From assembly GCA_964643075.1 (NCBI GenBank), contig CAZXQO010000010.1, positions 1-64,000 of the forward strand: 64,000 nucleotides of DNA. Reading direction: 5' to 3'. This DNA is from Desulfocucumis sp964643075 (GTDB taxonomy: Bacteria; Bacillota; Desulfotomaculia; Desulfotomaculales; Desulfocucumaceae). The position numbers and the translations under genes were made by a program. The notes beneath the pieces were generated by a model. It made no database searches. It had not been told where the DNA came from and saw only the letters and a list, made by a program, of their open reading frames with translations. Positions 51,396-59,736 of the stretch are shown one piece after another. The first letter of the stretch is position 1. Each line of letters starts with the position of its first letter.

Positions 51396-51512
51396 TACTA
51401 TTCAGGTATTCAGAATTCAATATATTTCAAGACGATAATCCGTCTCTCATGCTGACTCTTGACTCCTGTTGTTTTCGCCGGTTCTCTCATTCTGAATCCC
51501 GACTCCTGAATA
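51396..51512. repeat. Family B repeat with terminal inverted repeats, inside the alpha operon
   Basis: TTACTATTCAGGTATTCAG at the left and, inverted, AACTATTCAGGAGTCGGGATTCAG at the right (ending within the rpmJ stop region) bound a ~117-bp non-coding segment. It fills the gap between rpmJ and rpsM, usually short. Left-end bases match 46560-46577 almost perfectly. Confidence 0.75.
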
Positions 51513-51513
51513 G

Positions 51514-51627
51514 TTATCCCTGTCTTTGCTTATGTTTGGGATTCTCGCAAATTACCATAACCTTGCCTTCGCGTTTGATAATCTTGCATTTCTCACAAAT
51601 TGGTTTTACCGAAGACCGTACTTTCAT
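51514..51627 (-). CDS. rpmJ: 50S ribosomal protein L36
   Basis: 37 residues from ATG 51627 (AAAAGGGGG upstream). 'MKVRSSVKPICEKCKIIKRE' and 'VICENPKHKQRQG' show the C-x2-C...C-x4-H zinc set of the C+ form. Its stop codon is the junction with the repeat at 51396-51512. Confidence 0.96.
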   Translation of the reverse strand: MKVRSSVKPICEKCKIIKREGKVMVICENPKHKQRQG

Positions 51628-51676
51628 TATTTGAGCCCCCTTTTAGGCTAAAAAAGAGTTTTACTACTAAGGTGTT

Positions 51677-51895
51677 TTATTTGTAACGGTATACTATTCT
51701 GCCCCGGGTCAAATCATAAGGCGATAACTCCACCATAACCCTGTCCCCGGATAATATGCGAATAAAGTTCATCCGTATTTTCCCGGAAACATGGGCCAGC
51801 ACTTTATGTCCGTTTTGAAGTTCAACCCGAAACATGGCGTTTGGCAAAGGCTCAATTACGGTACCCTCTACTTCTATAACATCCTGCTTTGACAT
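51677..51895 (-). CDS. infA: Translation initiation factor IF-1
   Basis: 72 residues, the standard length; 'KQDVIEVEGTVIEPLPNAMF' and 'GDRVMVELSPYDLTRGRIVY' are the OB-fold signature. It binds the 30S A site. Next to rpmJ as usual. Confidence 0.97.
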   Translation of the reverse strand: MSKQDVIEVEGTVIEPLPNAMFRVELQNGHKVLAHVSGKIRMNFIRILSGDRVMVELSPYDLTRGRIVYRYK

Positions 51896-51930
51896 TAGGA
51901 ATAAGCCAACCTCCTTATTACGGGGTACTA

Positions 51931-52209
51931 TTATCCTTCAACATTGAGCATCCCTTTTAAAGCCTTCCGGACATCCAGGTCGGTAATCTTGCGGCCGGAT
52001 TTGATTTTTTCTGAAAACTCAGCATCAATTTGCGGCAACGGACTAAGATGTTTGATATTTTTTTTCTTGGGACCGGCAACTTTGCGGTATTCACCGTCTG
52101 CCACCAGATACATATTATTAACCGTCTTTTCAAGAACCAGATAATATTTCCCCCGGTCACGTCCGGACACCGACACTACCAGTTGTCCGGGTACTAAATG
52201 TTCTTCCAA
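51931..52209 (-). CDS. KOW-domain RNA-binding protein (L14e/L6e/L27e-like)
   Basis: 92 residues; TTG 52209 with GGGAGGTG six bases upstream is preferred over a GTG at 52218 that lies inside that site. 'VPGQLVVSVSGRDRGKYYLVL' is a KOW motif and 'VADGEYRKVAGPKKKNIKHL' follows. Conserved between map and infA in clostridia; probably ribosome-associated, function unknown. Confidence 0.85.
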   Translation of the reverse strand: MEEHLVPGQLVVSVSGRDRGKYYLVLEKTVNNMYLVADGEYRKVAGPKKKNIKHLSPLPQIDAEFSEKIKSGRKITDLDVRKALKGMLNVEG

Positions 52210-52287
52210 ACCGGACACCTCCCGCAGCGGGGAACTTTGCCTGTTCCGCCTTACAAGCAGATTCGGTTACCCCGTTCCTTGCTTTGG

Positions 52288-53034
52288 CTAAAGCCTGGTC
52301 AGTATTTCCGGCTCATGCGCGGTGATGGCAATGGTATGTTCAAAGTGAGCCGATAATTTCAAATCCCTGGTTACTACAGTCCAGTTGTCCGGAAGAGTTC
52401 TTACCTCATGAGTGCCCATATTAACCATTGGCTCGATGGCTAATGTCATCCCGGCCTTTAGTCTGGGTCCCCGGCCGGGCCGGCCGAAGTTGGGTACCTG
52501 CGGTTCTTCATGCATGCTGCTGCCAATGCCGTGCCCCACATAATCACGTACGACGGAGAAACCACTGGACTCAACGTATTTTTGAATGGTATGTGAAATA
52601 TCCGAAAGCCTGTTTCCGTCCACGGCCTTTTCAATACCTGTGTACAGTGCACTTTCGGTAACCTCCAGCAGTTTCGCCGCCTCTGTGGTAATCTCACCTA
52701 CAGACAGCGTTACGGCACTATCACCAAAATAACCATTTATTTCCGACCCAATATCAATACTAATAATATCACCATTTTCCAAAACCCTTAAACCGGGAAT
52801 CCCGTGAACCACCTGCTCGTTGGGCGATACGCAAATGGTAGCCGGAAAGCCGTACAAACCTTTAAAAGCCGGCCTGGCACCCTTGGCCAAAATAAAATCT
52901 TCCGCCAAGCGATCCAGTTCAGCAGTACTAATGCCGGGTTTAACCGCTTTGGCAAGTTCCCGGTGAGCCCCGGCCACCACCCTGCCGGCATCCCGCATAT
53001 AGGCCAGTTCTCTTTCAGATTTCAAGGTTATCAT
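52288..53034 (-). CDS. map: Methionine aminopeptidase, type I
   Basis: 248 residues from ATG 53034. Metal ligands appear in 'DIISIDIGSEINGYFGDSAV', 'VGHGIGSSMHEEPQVPNFG' and 'MTLAIEPMVNMG'. It removes the initiator Met. It begins 14 bp after secY, so adk, normally between these genes, is absent. Confidence 0.96.
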   Translation of the reverse strand: MITLKSERELAYMRDAGRVVAGAHRELAKAVKPGISTAELDRLAEDFILAKGARPAFKGLYGFPATICVSPNEQVVHGIPGLRVLENGDIISIDIGSEINGYFGDSAVTLSVGEITTEAAKLLEVTESALYTGIEKAVDGNRLSDISHTIQKYVESSGFSVVRDYVGHGIGSSMHEEPQVPNFGRPGRGPRLKAGMTLAIEPMVNMGTHEVRTLPDNWTVVTRDLKLSAHFEHTIAITAHEPEILTRL

Positions 53035-53048
53035 GAGCACTACCCGCC

Positions 53049-54308
53049 CTATTTAATGAAGCCCTGATAGCTCCGCATAAGCATATGGGATTCCACCTGT
53101 TTCATGGTATCCAGTGCGACACCCACCGCTATAAGCAGGGCAGTGCCGCCGAACGATATATTGGGTATTTTGGTAGCAACCATTACAAAATTCGGCAGAA
53201 CGGCAATCAGCGCCAGAAAGACCGCACCGGCCAGGGTAATCCTGCCCATCACCCGGCTGATATATTCAGCCGTAGGCCTGCCGGGCCTTATGCCAGGTAT
53301 GAAACCGCCGTATTTTTTAATGTTGTCGGATATATCCACCGGGTTCATTATTACCGCCGTGTAAAAATAGGTAAAGCCAATAATCAGCAGCGCGTAGAAA
53401 AGCGCATTCAACGGTTGTCCCCAGCTAAAAACAGAAAGATACCATTCGGCTACCCTGTTGCCGGTAAACCAGCGGGCGATTTGTTCCGGGAACATTAATA
53501 TAGATGATGCAAAGATAATTGGTATAACTCCAGCCTGATTCACCCTCAAGGGCAGGTGCGTGGACTGTCCGCCATATACCCTGCGACCTACCACCCGTTT
53601 GGCGTATTGTACGGGAATACGTCGCTGTCCCTGCTGTACGATAACAATGGCTGCTATTACGATGGCTGCGATAACCAACAGTAAAATTACACTGAATATG
53701 TTAATGGTACCTGCCTTCAGATACGCAACTATGTTGGCGGTGGCGCCGGGAAGCCTGGATACGATACCGGCGAAAATTATCAATGAAATGCCATTACCAA
53801 TACCCTTTTCCGTAATCTGCTCGCCAATCCACATCAGCAGCGTGGTACCGGCGGTAATAGTTATGGCCACCAGCAGATAGTTCCAGACAGATGGCTTAAC
53901 CAGCGCAGATCTAAGCGCCACGCTGGTACCCAGCCCCTGAATGAAGGCCAGCACCACTGTAAGGTAACGGGTATACTGGGTAATTTTTTTGCGGCCCTCT
54001 TCGCCTTCCTTGGCCAGTCTTTCCAGTTTGGGTATGACCACCGTAAGTAGCTGCATAATAATGGAAGCATTAATGTACGGCGTAATACTCATAGCAAAAA
54101 TAGTAAACTTTTTGAATGAACCACCGGAAATGACATCAAAGAAACCAAACAGGGCATTATTGCCAAACAGTTTCTCAAGTTGCGCAGAGTTTATGCCGGG
54201 TACAGGAATATGCGCCCCCACCCTGAATATAAAAATCATGGCCAGGGTGAAGGTTATTTTACGCCTGAGTTCATCTATTTTCAGGGCATTTTTTAAAGTA
54301 TCCAGCAT
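53049..54308 (-). CDS. secY: Protein translocase subunit SecY
   Basis: 419 residues from ATG 54308, ten membrane helices. 'FTLAMIFIFRVGAHIPVPGI' is TM1 and 'RRIPVQYAKRVVGRRVYGGQ' the conserved cytoplasmic loop; 'GIRPGRPTAEYISRVMGRIT' is the ribosome-contact region. It starts 1 bp after rplO. Confidence 0.97.
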   Translation of the reverse strand: MLDTLKNALKIDELRRKITFTLAMIFIFRVGAHIPVPGINSAQLEKLFGNNALFGFFDVISGGSFKKFTIFAMSITPYINASIIMQLLTVVIPKLERLAKEGEEGRKKITQYTRYLTVVLAFIQGLGTSVALRSALVKPSVWNYLLVAITITAGTTLLMWIGEQITEKGIGNGISLIIFAGIVSRLPGATANIVAYLKAGTINIFSVILLLVIAAIVIAAIVIVQQGQRRIPVQYAKRVVGRRVYGGQSTHLPLRVNQAGVIPIIFASSILMFPEQIARWFTGNRVAEWYLSVFSWGQPLNALFYALLIIGFTYFYTAVIMNPVDISDNIKKYGGFIPGIRPGRPTAEYISRVMGRITLAGAVFLALIAVLPNFVMVATKIPNISFGGTALLIAVGVALDTMKQVESHMLMRSYQGFIK

Positions 54309-54309
54309 G

Positions 54310-54756
54310 TTAAATCACCTCAGTTTTACCGCCGGCAGACGCAATTTTTTCCGCCGCCGATTTACTGAAGGCGTTGGCCTGTACCGTCAGCGCCCTGGTC
54401 AGCTCGCCGTTGCCTAGTATTTTGACACCGTCCCCAACTTTTTTGATTAAACCTACTTCTAGCATGATTTCCGGCGTTACCACCGCGCCGGCTTCAAAAC
54501 GGTTTAAAGCGTCTAGATTTACGGCAATTATTTCTTTTTTAAACATGGCATTGGTGAAACCACGTTTGGGCATCCGCCTTTGTAGGGGCATTTGCCCGCC
54601 TTCAAATCCGGGGCGCACACCCCCGCCTGAGCGGGCATTCTGCCCTTTATGTCCCTTACCCGCGGTCTTCCCCAGGCCCGATCCTATGCCCTGCCCTTTC
54701 CGGGTGGGTTTCATACGGGCGCCCCGGTTAGGCTGCAAATCATTCAACTGGACCAC
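54310..54756 (-). CDS. rplO: 50S ribosomal protein L15
   Basis: 148 residues; GTG 54756 with GGAGGTG upstream. 'RKGQGIGSGLGKTAGKGHKG' and 'GFEGGQMPLQRRMPKRGFTN' are diagnostic. Abuts secY. Confidence 0.96.
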   Translation of the reverse strand: MVQLNDLQPNRGARMKPTRKGQGIGSGLGKTAGKGHKGQNARSGGGVRPGFEGGQMPLQRRMPKRGFTNAMFKKEIIAVNLDALNRFEAGAVVTPEIMLEVGLIKKVGDGVKILGNGELTRALTVQANAFSKSAAEKIASAGGKTEVI

Positions 54757-54769
54757 TGGCTGCACCTCC

Positions 54770-54949
54770 TTATGCTTCCTCCACCCTTAACAGGTGGGAC
54801 ACCTTGTTAACCATTCCCCTTATCTGAGGGTTATCCTCCTGCACCACGGAGCTGTTTAACTTTCTCAACCCCAGCGTACGGACCGTTACCCTTTGATTCT
54901 CGGGTTTTCCGATCAAGCTCCTGACCAGGGTAATTTTTAATTTTGCCAC
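54770..54949 (-). CDS. rpmD: 50S ribosomal protein L30
   Basis: 59 residues from GTG 54949 ('AKLKITLVRSLIGKPENQRV'), after GGGGTGAT; a longer frame to 54967 overlaps rpsE. 'TVRTLGLRKLNSSV' completes the family motif. Confidence 0.95.
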   Translation of the reverse strand: MAKLKITLVRSLIGKPENQRVTVRTLGLRKLNSSVVQEDNPQIRGMVNKVSHLLRVEEA

Positions 54950-54959
54950 ATTATCACCC

Positions 54960-55460
54960 CTAACCAAGTAGTTCTTCCACGGTCTTGCCCCTGAGGCGAG
55001 CCACTTCCTGCGGGGTTTTTAAATTCTTCAAAGCAGTCATGGTGGCATTAACCATGTTATTGGCATTGTTTGAGCCCAGGGATTTTGTGAGTATGTCCCG
55101 GACTCCAGACAGTTCCAGTATCGCCCGCACCGGACCTCCGGCAATAACACCGGTACCAGGGGCGGCCGGCTTCATCAGCACCTTGCCGGCTCCGAAAACA
55201 CCGGTAATCTCATGAGGAATGGTGGTACCCGAAAGAGGAACATCGATCATATTTTTTTTGGCGTCTTCAATTCCTTTGCGAATAGCTTCCGGTACCTCGC
55301 CCGCCTTGCCTAGACCTGAGCCTACGTGACCGTTGCCGTCGCCCACTACAACCAGAGCGGAAAAGCTAAACCTACGGCCACCTTTGACCACTTTTGCCAC
55401 CCGGTTGATATAAACAACTTTTTCAGTTAATTCCAATTTCCCTGAATCAATCCTGGACAC
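54960..55460 (-). CDS. rpsE: 30S ribosomal protein S5
   Basis: 166 residues from GTG 55460. 'VVYINRVAKVVKGGRRFSFS' and 'GTGVIAGGPVRAILELSGVR' are typical. 10 bp before rpmD. Confidence 0.97.
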   Translation of the reverse strand: MSRIDSGKLELTEKVVYINRVAKVVKGGRRFSFSALVVVGDGNGHVGSGLGKAGEVPEAIRKGIEDAKKNMIDVPLSGTTIPHEITGVFGAGKVLMKPAAPGTGVIAGGPVRAILELSGVRDILTKSLGSNNANNMVNATMTALKNLKTPQEVARLRGKTVEELLG

Positions 55461-55489
55461 CAGCTTCCCTCCTTACTGCCCGCATTTAT

Positions 55490-55855
55490 TTAAAATTCCA
55501 GTCCGCCTTCCCTGGCGGCTTCGGCCAGTTCTTTGACCCTGCCATGATAGATATAACCGGCCCGGTCAAAAACCACCCTTTTAACCCCTTTATCCAGGGC
55601 GTTTTTGGCAATCAGACCGCCTACTGCCCTGGCTGCCTCCTTGTTGCCGCCGGACAGTTTACCCTTTAGTTCCGGAGAAAGAGTTGAAGCCGAGGCCAGG
55701 GTAACGCCATTTTCGTCATCAATAATCTGCGCATAAATATTGTTCAAACTGCGAAAGATATTCAGCCTGGGGCGCTGGGACGTGCCGCTAATTTTATTGC
55801 GCACCCGCCCCTGACGCTTGGCACGCAGTTTGTTGCGGTCGGGTTTGTTAATCAC
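55490..55855 (-). CDS. rplR: 50S ribosomal protein L18
   Basis: 121 residues from GTG 55855. 'RPRLNIFRSLNNIYAQIIDD' and 'FDRAGYIYHGRVKELAEAAR' identify the 5S-rRNA-binding L18. Confidence 0.97.
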   Translation of the reverse strand: MINKPDRNKLRAKRQGRVRNKISGTSQRPRLNIFRSLNNIYAQIIDDENGVTLASASTLSPELKGKLSGGNKEAARAVGGLIAKNALDKGVKRVVFDRAGYIYHGRVKELAEAAREGGLEF

Positions 55856-55876
55856 CAGTAATTCAACTCCTTCGCC

Positions 55877-56425
55877 CTACTTCTTGCCTTTACCGCCGGC
55901 CTTACCCACCTTGCGGCGGATCCGTTCACCTTCGTATTTAATGCCTTTGCCCTTGTACGGCTCCGGCTCCCGGACAGCCCTTATGTTAGCGGCTAAGGCG
56001 CCTACCTTTTCCTTGTCCATACCTTTAACCACAACTTTAGTTGCAGCGGGTACATCAATCTCTAATCCTTCCGGGGGCGTAATCTCCACCGGGTGCGAGT
56101 ATCCGACGGCCAGCACCAGTTTATTACCCTGCTTGGATGCCTTGTATCCTACACCGGTCAATTCCAGGTTCTTTTCAAAACCCTTGGTTACCCCGGTTAC
56201 CATATTATTCAACAAGGTACGAGTCAAACCGTGCAGTGATTTGTGCAATCCGATTTCGGACGGTCTTTCCACCTGCAGTATGCCATCTTCAACATGAACA
56301 ATCATATCCCGGTGCAATTCCCTCTCCAGCACCCCTTTGGGCCCATTTACCCGCACGTTGTTGCCTTCGATTATCACTTCCACACCCTGGGGCAGCGGAA
56401 TGGGCTGTTTACCAATCCTGGACAT
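55877..56425 (-). CDS. rplF: 50S ribosomal protein L6
   Basis: 182 residues from ATG 56425 (AGGAGGTG). 'SRIGKQPIPLPQGVEVII' and the C-terminal 'PEPYKGKGIKYEGERIRRK' are canonical. 92 bp separate it from rpsH; that gap shows only palindromic GCCGGACG-type bases. Confidence 0.97.
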   Translation of the reverse strand: MSRIGKQPIPLPQGVEVIIEGNNVRVNGPKGVLERELHRDMIVHVEDGILQVERPSEIGLHKSLHGLTRTLLNNMVTGVTKGFEKNLELTGVGYKASKQGNKLVLAVGYSHPVEITPPEGLEIDVPAATKVVVKGMDKEKVGALAANIRAVREPEPYKGKGIKYEGERIRRKVGKAGGKGKK

Positions 56426-56517
56426 GCCTGCACCTCCTGTGTATCAGGCGCCGGACGATCGAACGCCGGACGCCGGAAATTCTTATGCGTTCTTCGCTTA
56501 TTATATAGTAAGTGCTG

Positions 56518-56916
56518 CTACCAAACGTAGCATATAACTTCTCCACCCAGACCAAGCTTCCTGGCCTGCTTATCCGACATAATCCCCCTGGAGGTGGAAA
56601 TGACGGCCAACCCTAGACCCCCCAGCACCTTGGGGACAGCATCTTTGCGGGCGTAAACCCTGAGCCCCGGCTTGCTGATTCTTTTAATGCCGGTAATAAC
56701 CCGCTCCTTGCTGGTGCCGTATTTTAAATAGACCCTTATTATACCCTGCTTGCCGTCAGCTACAAACTCGCATTCCTTGATAAAGCCCTCTTCCTTTAGA
56801 ATATCGGCAATAGCCCTCTTCATTTTGGAGGCCGGAGCTTCCACTTTATCATGATAAACCGTGTTAGCGTTACGAATGCGTGTTAAGAAGTCGGCCACGG
56901 GATCAGTCATGACCAT
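56518..56916 (-). CDS. rpsH: 30S ribosomal protein S8
   Basis: 132 residues from ATG 56916 (GGAGG). 'DPVADFLTRIRNANTVYHDK' and 'ISTSRGIMSDKQARKLGLGG' identify S8. Confidence 0.97.
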   Translation of the reverse strand: MVMTDPVADFLTRIRNANTVYHDKVEAPASKMKRAIADILKEEGFIKECEFVADGKQGIIRVYLKYGTSKERVITGIKRISKPGLRVYARKDAVPKVLGGLGLAVISTSRGIMSDKQARKLGLGGEVICYVW

Positions 56917-56937
56917 GCAATACTACCTCCTTCCAGA

Positions 56938-57123
56938 TTACCAACTGGCTTTGCGTACGCCCGGGATTTCACCGCGGTAAGAAAGTTCCCTGAAGCATAT
57001 TCTGCATATCCCGAATTTACGCATATATGCGTGGGGGCGCCCACACAGCTTGCATCTATTGTATTTGCGCACAGTGAATTTGGGCTGGCGCAGACATTTG
57101 TTGATGATAGATTTTTTGGCCAC
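56938..57123 (-). CDS. rpsN: 30S ribosomal protein S14, zinc type
   Basis: 61 residues from GTG 57123 (AAGGAGGGG). 'CKLCGRPHAYMRKFGICRIC' holds the C-x2-C-x12-C-x2-C zinc ribbon of type Z S14. A longer frame to 57177 lacks a ribosome site. 149 bp without a gene separate it from rplE. Confidence 0.97.
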   Translation of the reverse strand: MAKKSIINKCLRQPKFTVRKYNRCKLCGRPHAYMRKFGICRICFRELSYRGEIPGVRKASW

Positions 57124-57272
57124 CGTCTCCCCTCCTTTTTCGGATTTAATACCAACGGATATGCCGGTAACGTGCATTTTTTAGTTCTGCCGGTGCATTT
57201 TTCACTCGCAACCCTTCTTTAGCCCGTGGGTCTTTACGGTTACGAGACGGTCTTAGACCTGCAGCATCAATA

Positions 57273-57815
57273 TTAAGCCGCCCGGAAAGGCATTCCCATA
57301 AGCTTTAACAGTTCCCTGGCTTCCTCGTCGGTACGGGCGGTGGTTACAAAAATAATATCCATTCCGCGAACTTTATCGATTTTATCGTATTCAATTTCCG
57401 GAAAAATGAGCTGCTCTTTAACTCCCAGGCTATAGTTCCCCCTGCCGTCAAAAGATTTAGGGGAAACGCCGCGGAAGTCACGCACCCTGGGCAGGGCGAT
57501 ACTGAAAATTTTATCTGCAAAATGGTACATGCGGTCTCCCCTCAGGGTTACCTTGCAGCCAATTTTCATCCCCTGGCGCAACTTAAAGGCGGCAATGGAT
57601 TTTTTCGCCTTGGTTACCACCGGACGCTGACCGGTAATGGTAGTAAGATCGCCAACTGCAGCATCCATTATTTTGCTGTTTTGAATAGCTTCGCCCACAC
57701 CCATGTTTACCACTATTTTTTCAAGCCTGGGCACCTGCATGATATTTTCATAGCCAAATTTTTTCATCATGGCATCGACTACCTGGGTCCTATACTTTTC
57801 CTTGAGCCTTGACAC
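57273..57815 (-). CDS. rplE: 50S ribosomal protein L5
   Basis: 180 residues from GTG 57815 (AAGGAGGG); an upstream frame to 57905 would run through a repeat. 'IMQVPRLEKIVVNMGVGEAI' and 'FPEIEYDKIDKVRGMDIIFV' are diagnostic. Confidence 0.97.
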   Translation of the reverse strand: MSRLKEKYRTQVVDAMMKKFGYENIMQVPRLEKIVVNMGVGEAIQNSKIMDAAVGDLTTITGQRPVVTKAKKSIAAFKLRQGMKIGCKVTLRGDRMYHFADKIFSIALPRVRDFRGVSPKSFDGRGNYSLGVKEQLIFPEIEYDKIDKVRGMDIIFVTTARTDEEARELLKLMGMPFRAA

Positions 57816-57836
57816 CAAAATTCCCTCCTTCCGAAC

Positions 57837-57903
57837 GGGACAGCTACTGATGTTAAAATTGTCCCCTTTGTACTGATTTGTATTTTGGAAGGTTTGTGTC
57901 CCC
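57837..57903. repeat. Divergent family A repeat in the rplE-rplX gap
   Basis: Ends GGGACA and TGTCCCC; the reverse complement begins GGGGACACAAACCTTC, close to the GGGGACACACCTTC end of the 63-kb tandem units, while the middle has diverged. It fills most of the 103-bp gap. Confidence 0.5.
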
Positions 57904-57918
57904 ATTCCTAATCACGGG

Positions 57919-58239
57919 TTAACCCAGCACCTCTCCGCACTGCTTGCATACCCGCACCTTTTTCCCGTCTTCCAAAAACTTTTTGCTGATTCTGGTGGTT
58001 TTGTTGCACTTATTGCAGTACAACAAAACGTTTGAGCTATGAATGGGCGCTTCCTTTTCCACAATGCCGCCTTGGGGCATCTTTTGCGTTGGTTTGGTAT
58101 GGCGCTTGACCACGTTAATATCTTCAACAATTACCCGGCTCTTATCCGGCTGAACGGATACCACTTTGCCCTTTTTGCCTTTGTTTTTGCCGGATATGAC
58201 CATAACAGTGTCGCCTGTTCTGACGTGGATCTTGGGCAT
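57919..58239 (-). CDS. rplX: 50S ribosomal protein L24
   Basis: 106 residues from ATG 58239. KOW motif 'GDTVMVISGKNKGKKGKVVS' and 'HSSNVLLYCNKCNKTTRI' with C-x2-C pairs near the end. Confidence 0.97.
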   Translation of the reverse strand: MPKIHVRTGDTVMVISGKNKGKKGKVVSVQPDKSRVIVEDINVVKRHTKPTQKMPQGGIVEKEAPIHSSNVLLYCNKCNKTTRISKKFLEDGKKVRVCKQCGEVLG

Positions 58240-58345
58240 TTATTTCGCACCTCCCTTTACGGACGCCGGGTGCCAGACACCGGTCGTCGGGTAGGAATTT
58301 ATAAACTTCTGGAACCACTTATGCTGAATTATAATAAGCATCGCG

Positions 58346-58714
58346 TTACAGCACTTCGGGCGCCAGTGAAACTATTTTCATAAAATCACGGTCGCGCAAT
58401 TCCCGTGCCACGGGCCCGAAAATACGAGTACCTCTTGGACTTTTATCGTCCTTTATTACTACTGCGGCATTCTCGTCAAATTTAATGTAGGATCCGTCCG
58501 GTCGCGGCACTTCCTTTACGGTGCGCACAACCACACACTTCACCACATCACCTTTCTTAACAACGCCGCCTGGCGTGGCTTCTTTAACAGAGCAAACAAT
58601 AATATCCCCCACGCTGGCGTAACGGCGCAGGGCTCCGCCCAGTACCTTTATACACATGAGCTTGCGGGCCCCGGTATTATCAGCTACTTTTAGAACCGTT
58701 TGTACCTGAATCAA
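58346..58714 (-). CDS. rplN: 50S ribosomal protein L14
   Basis: 122 residues; 'VADNTGARKLMCIKVLGG' and 'GTRIFGPVARELRDRDFMKI' are invariant. 106-bp gaps flank it on both sides. Confidence 0.97.
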   Translation of the reverse strand: MIQVQTVLKVADNTGARKLMCIKVLGGALRRYASVGDIIVCSVKEATPGGVVKKGDVVKCVVVRTVKEVPRPDGSYIKFDENAAVVIKDDKSPRGTRIFGPVARELRDRDFMKIVSLAPEVL

Positions 58715-58820
58715 GCTTCTTCAACCTCCCTTCGGCTAGCTCTTTCCGGGGAACGATGGTTGCGTTTTATACGTCTAAGGCATTCCCCTGATTAGCCTCA
58801 CGCTGAAATAATGCTTGGGA

Positions 58821-59084
58821 TTATATCTGTTCGGCCCGTTCCAGTATTTCAACTATTCTCCAGCGCTTTTCCTTGGAGAGAGGCCTGGTTTCCATAATCC
58901 TGACCTTATCGCCAATGCGGCAGGAATTTTCCTCGTCATGGGCTTTGAGTTTTTTGGTGCGCCTGATGGTACGCTGGTACAGTGCATGCCGGACCAGTGT
59001 TTCCACGGACACTACCACGGTCTTATCCATTTTATCGCTGACCACCAGGCCAGTACGGGTTTTACGCAAATTGCGGCCTTCCAC
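58821..59084 (-). CDS. rpsQ: 30S ribosomal protein S17
   Basis: 87 residues from ATG 59084 (AGGAGG). 'RKTRTGLVVSDKMDKTVVVS' and 'IMETRPLSKEKRWRIVEIL' fit S17. Confidence 0.97.
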   Translation of the reverse strand: MEGRNLRKTRTGLVVSDKMDKTVVVSVETLVRHALYQRTIRRTKKLKAHDEENSCRIGDKVRIMETRPLSKEKRWRIVEILERAEQI

Positions 59085-59105
59085 TAAACTACCTCCTTTG
59101 CCGGT

Positions 59106-59309
59106 CTAAGCCTGCCGGATGTCTAATTCCCGCTGGCGTTGAATTGTCTTCACCCGGGCAATGTTACGGCGTACTTCTTTTATTCTCATGGGATTATCCA
59201 GTTGCCCGGTTGCCAGCCGGAATCTCAGCTTAAAAAGTTCGTCCTTGGAATCATCTATTTTTTTCTTCAATTCCTCGTCGGTCATCTCTACTAGCTCTTT
59301 AACTTTCAT
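59106..59309 (-). CDS. rpmC: 50S ribosomal protein L29
   Basis: 67 residues from ATG 59309 ('KVKELVEMTDEELKKKIDDS'), overlapping rplP by 11 bp. 'RIKEVRRNIARVKTIQRQRE' is the signature. Confidence 0.96.
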   Translation of the reverse strand: MKVKELVEMTDEELKKKIDDSKDELFKLRFRLATGQLDNPMRIKEVRRNIARVKTIQRQRELDIRQA

Positions 59310-59730
59310 TTGCCTCACCCACTTCCCCGCGTTTAACAAACTTCGTCTTGATGGGCAACTTGTGAGACGCTAAACGCATCGCTTCCCTGGCAATCTCTTC
59401 ACTAACCCCTGCCAGTTCAAATAGTATCCGGCCCGGTTTTACCACGGCCACCCAGTATTCAGGAGCACCCTTACCGCTACCCATCCTGGTTTCAGCGGGC
59501 TTCTGGGTAATGGGCCTATCTGGAAAAATTCTAATCCATACTTTCCCGCCACGTTTGATATAACGTGTCATGGCAATACGGGCTGCCTCAATCTGCCTGC
59601 TGGTAATCCAGGCTGCTTCCAGCGCCTGCAAGCCAAATTCACCGAATCCTATATCCGTGCCGCCCTTCGCCTTGCCGGCGAGATCGGGGCGGTGCTGTTT
59701 ACGATATTTAACCCTCTTAGGTATAAGCAT
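59299..59730 (-). CDS. rplP: 50S ribosomal protein L16
   Basis: 143 residues from ATG 59730. 'PKRVKYRKQHRPDLAGKAKG' and 'RMGSGKGAPEYWVAVVKPGR' identify L16 at the A-site side of 50S. Confidence 0.97.
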   Translation of the reverse strand: MLIPKRVKYRKQHRPDLAGKAKGGTDIGFGEFGLQALEAAWITSRQIEAARIAMTRYIKRGGKVWIRIFPDRPITQKPAETRMGSGKGAPEYWVAVVKPGRILFELAGVSEEIAREAMRLASHKLPIKTKFVKRGEVGEANES

Positions 59731-59736
59731 TTGAGC

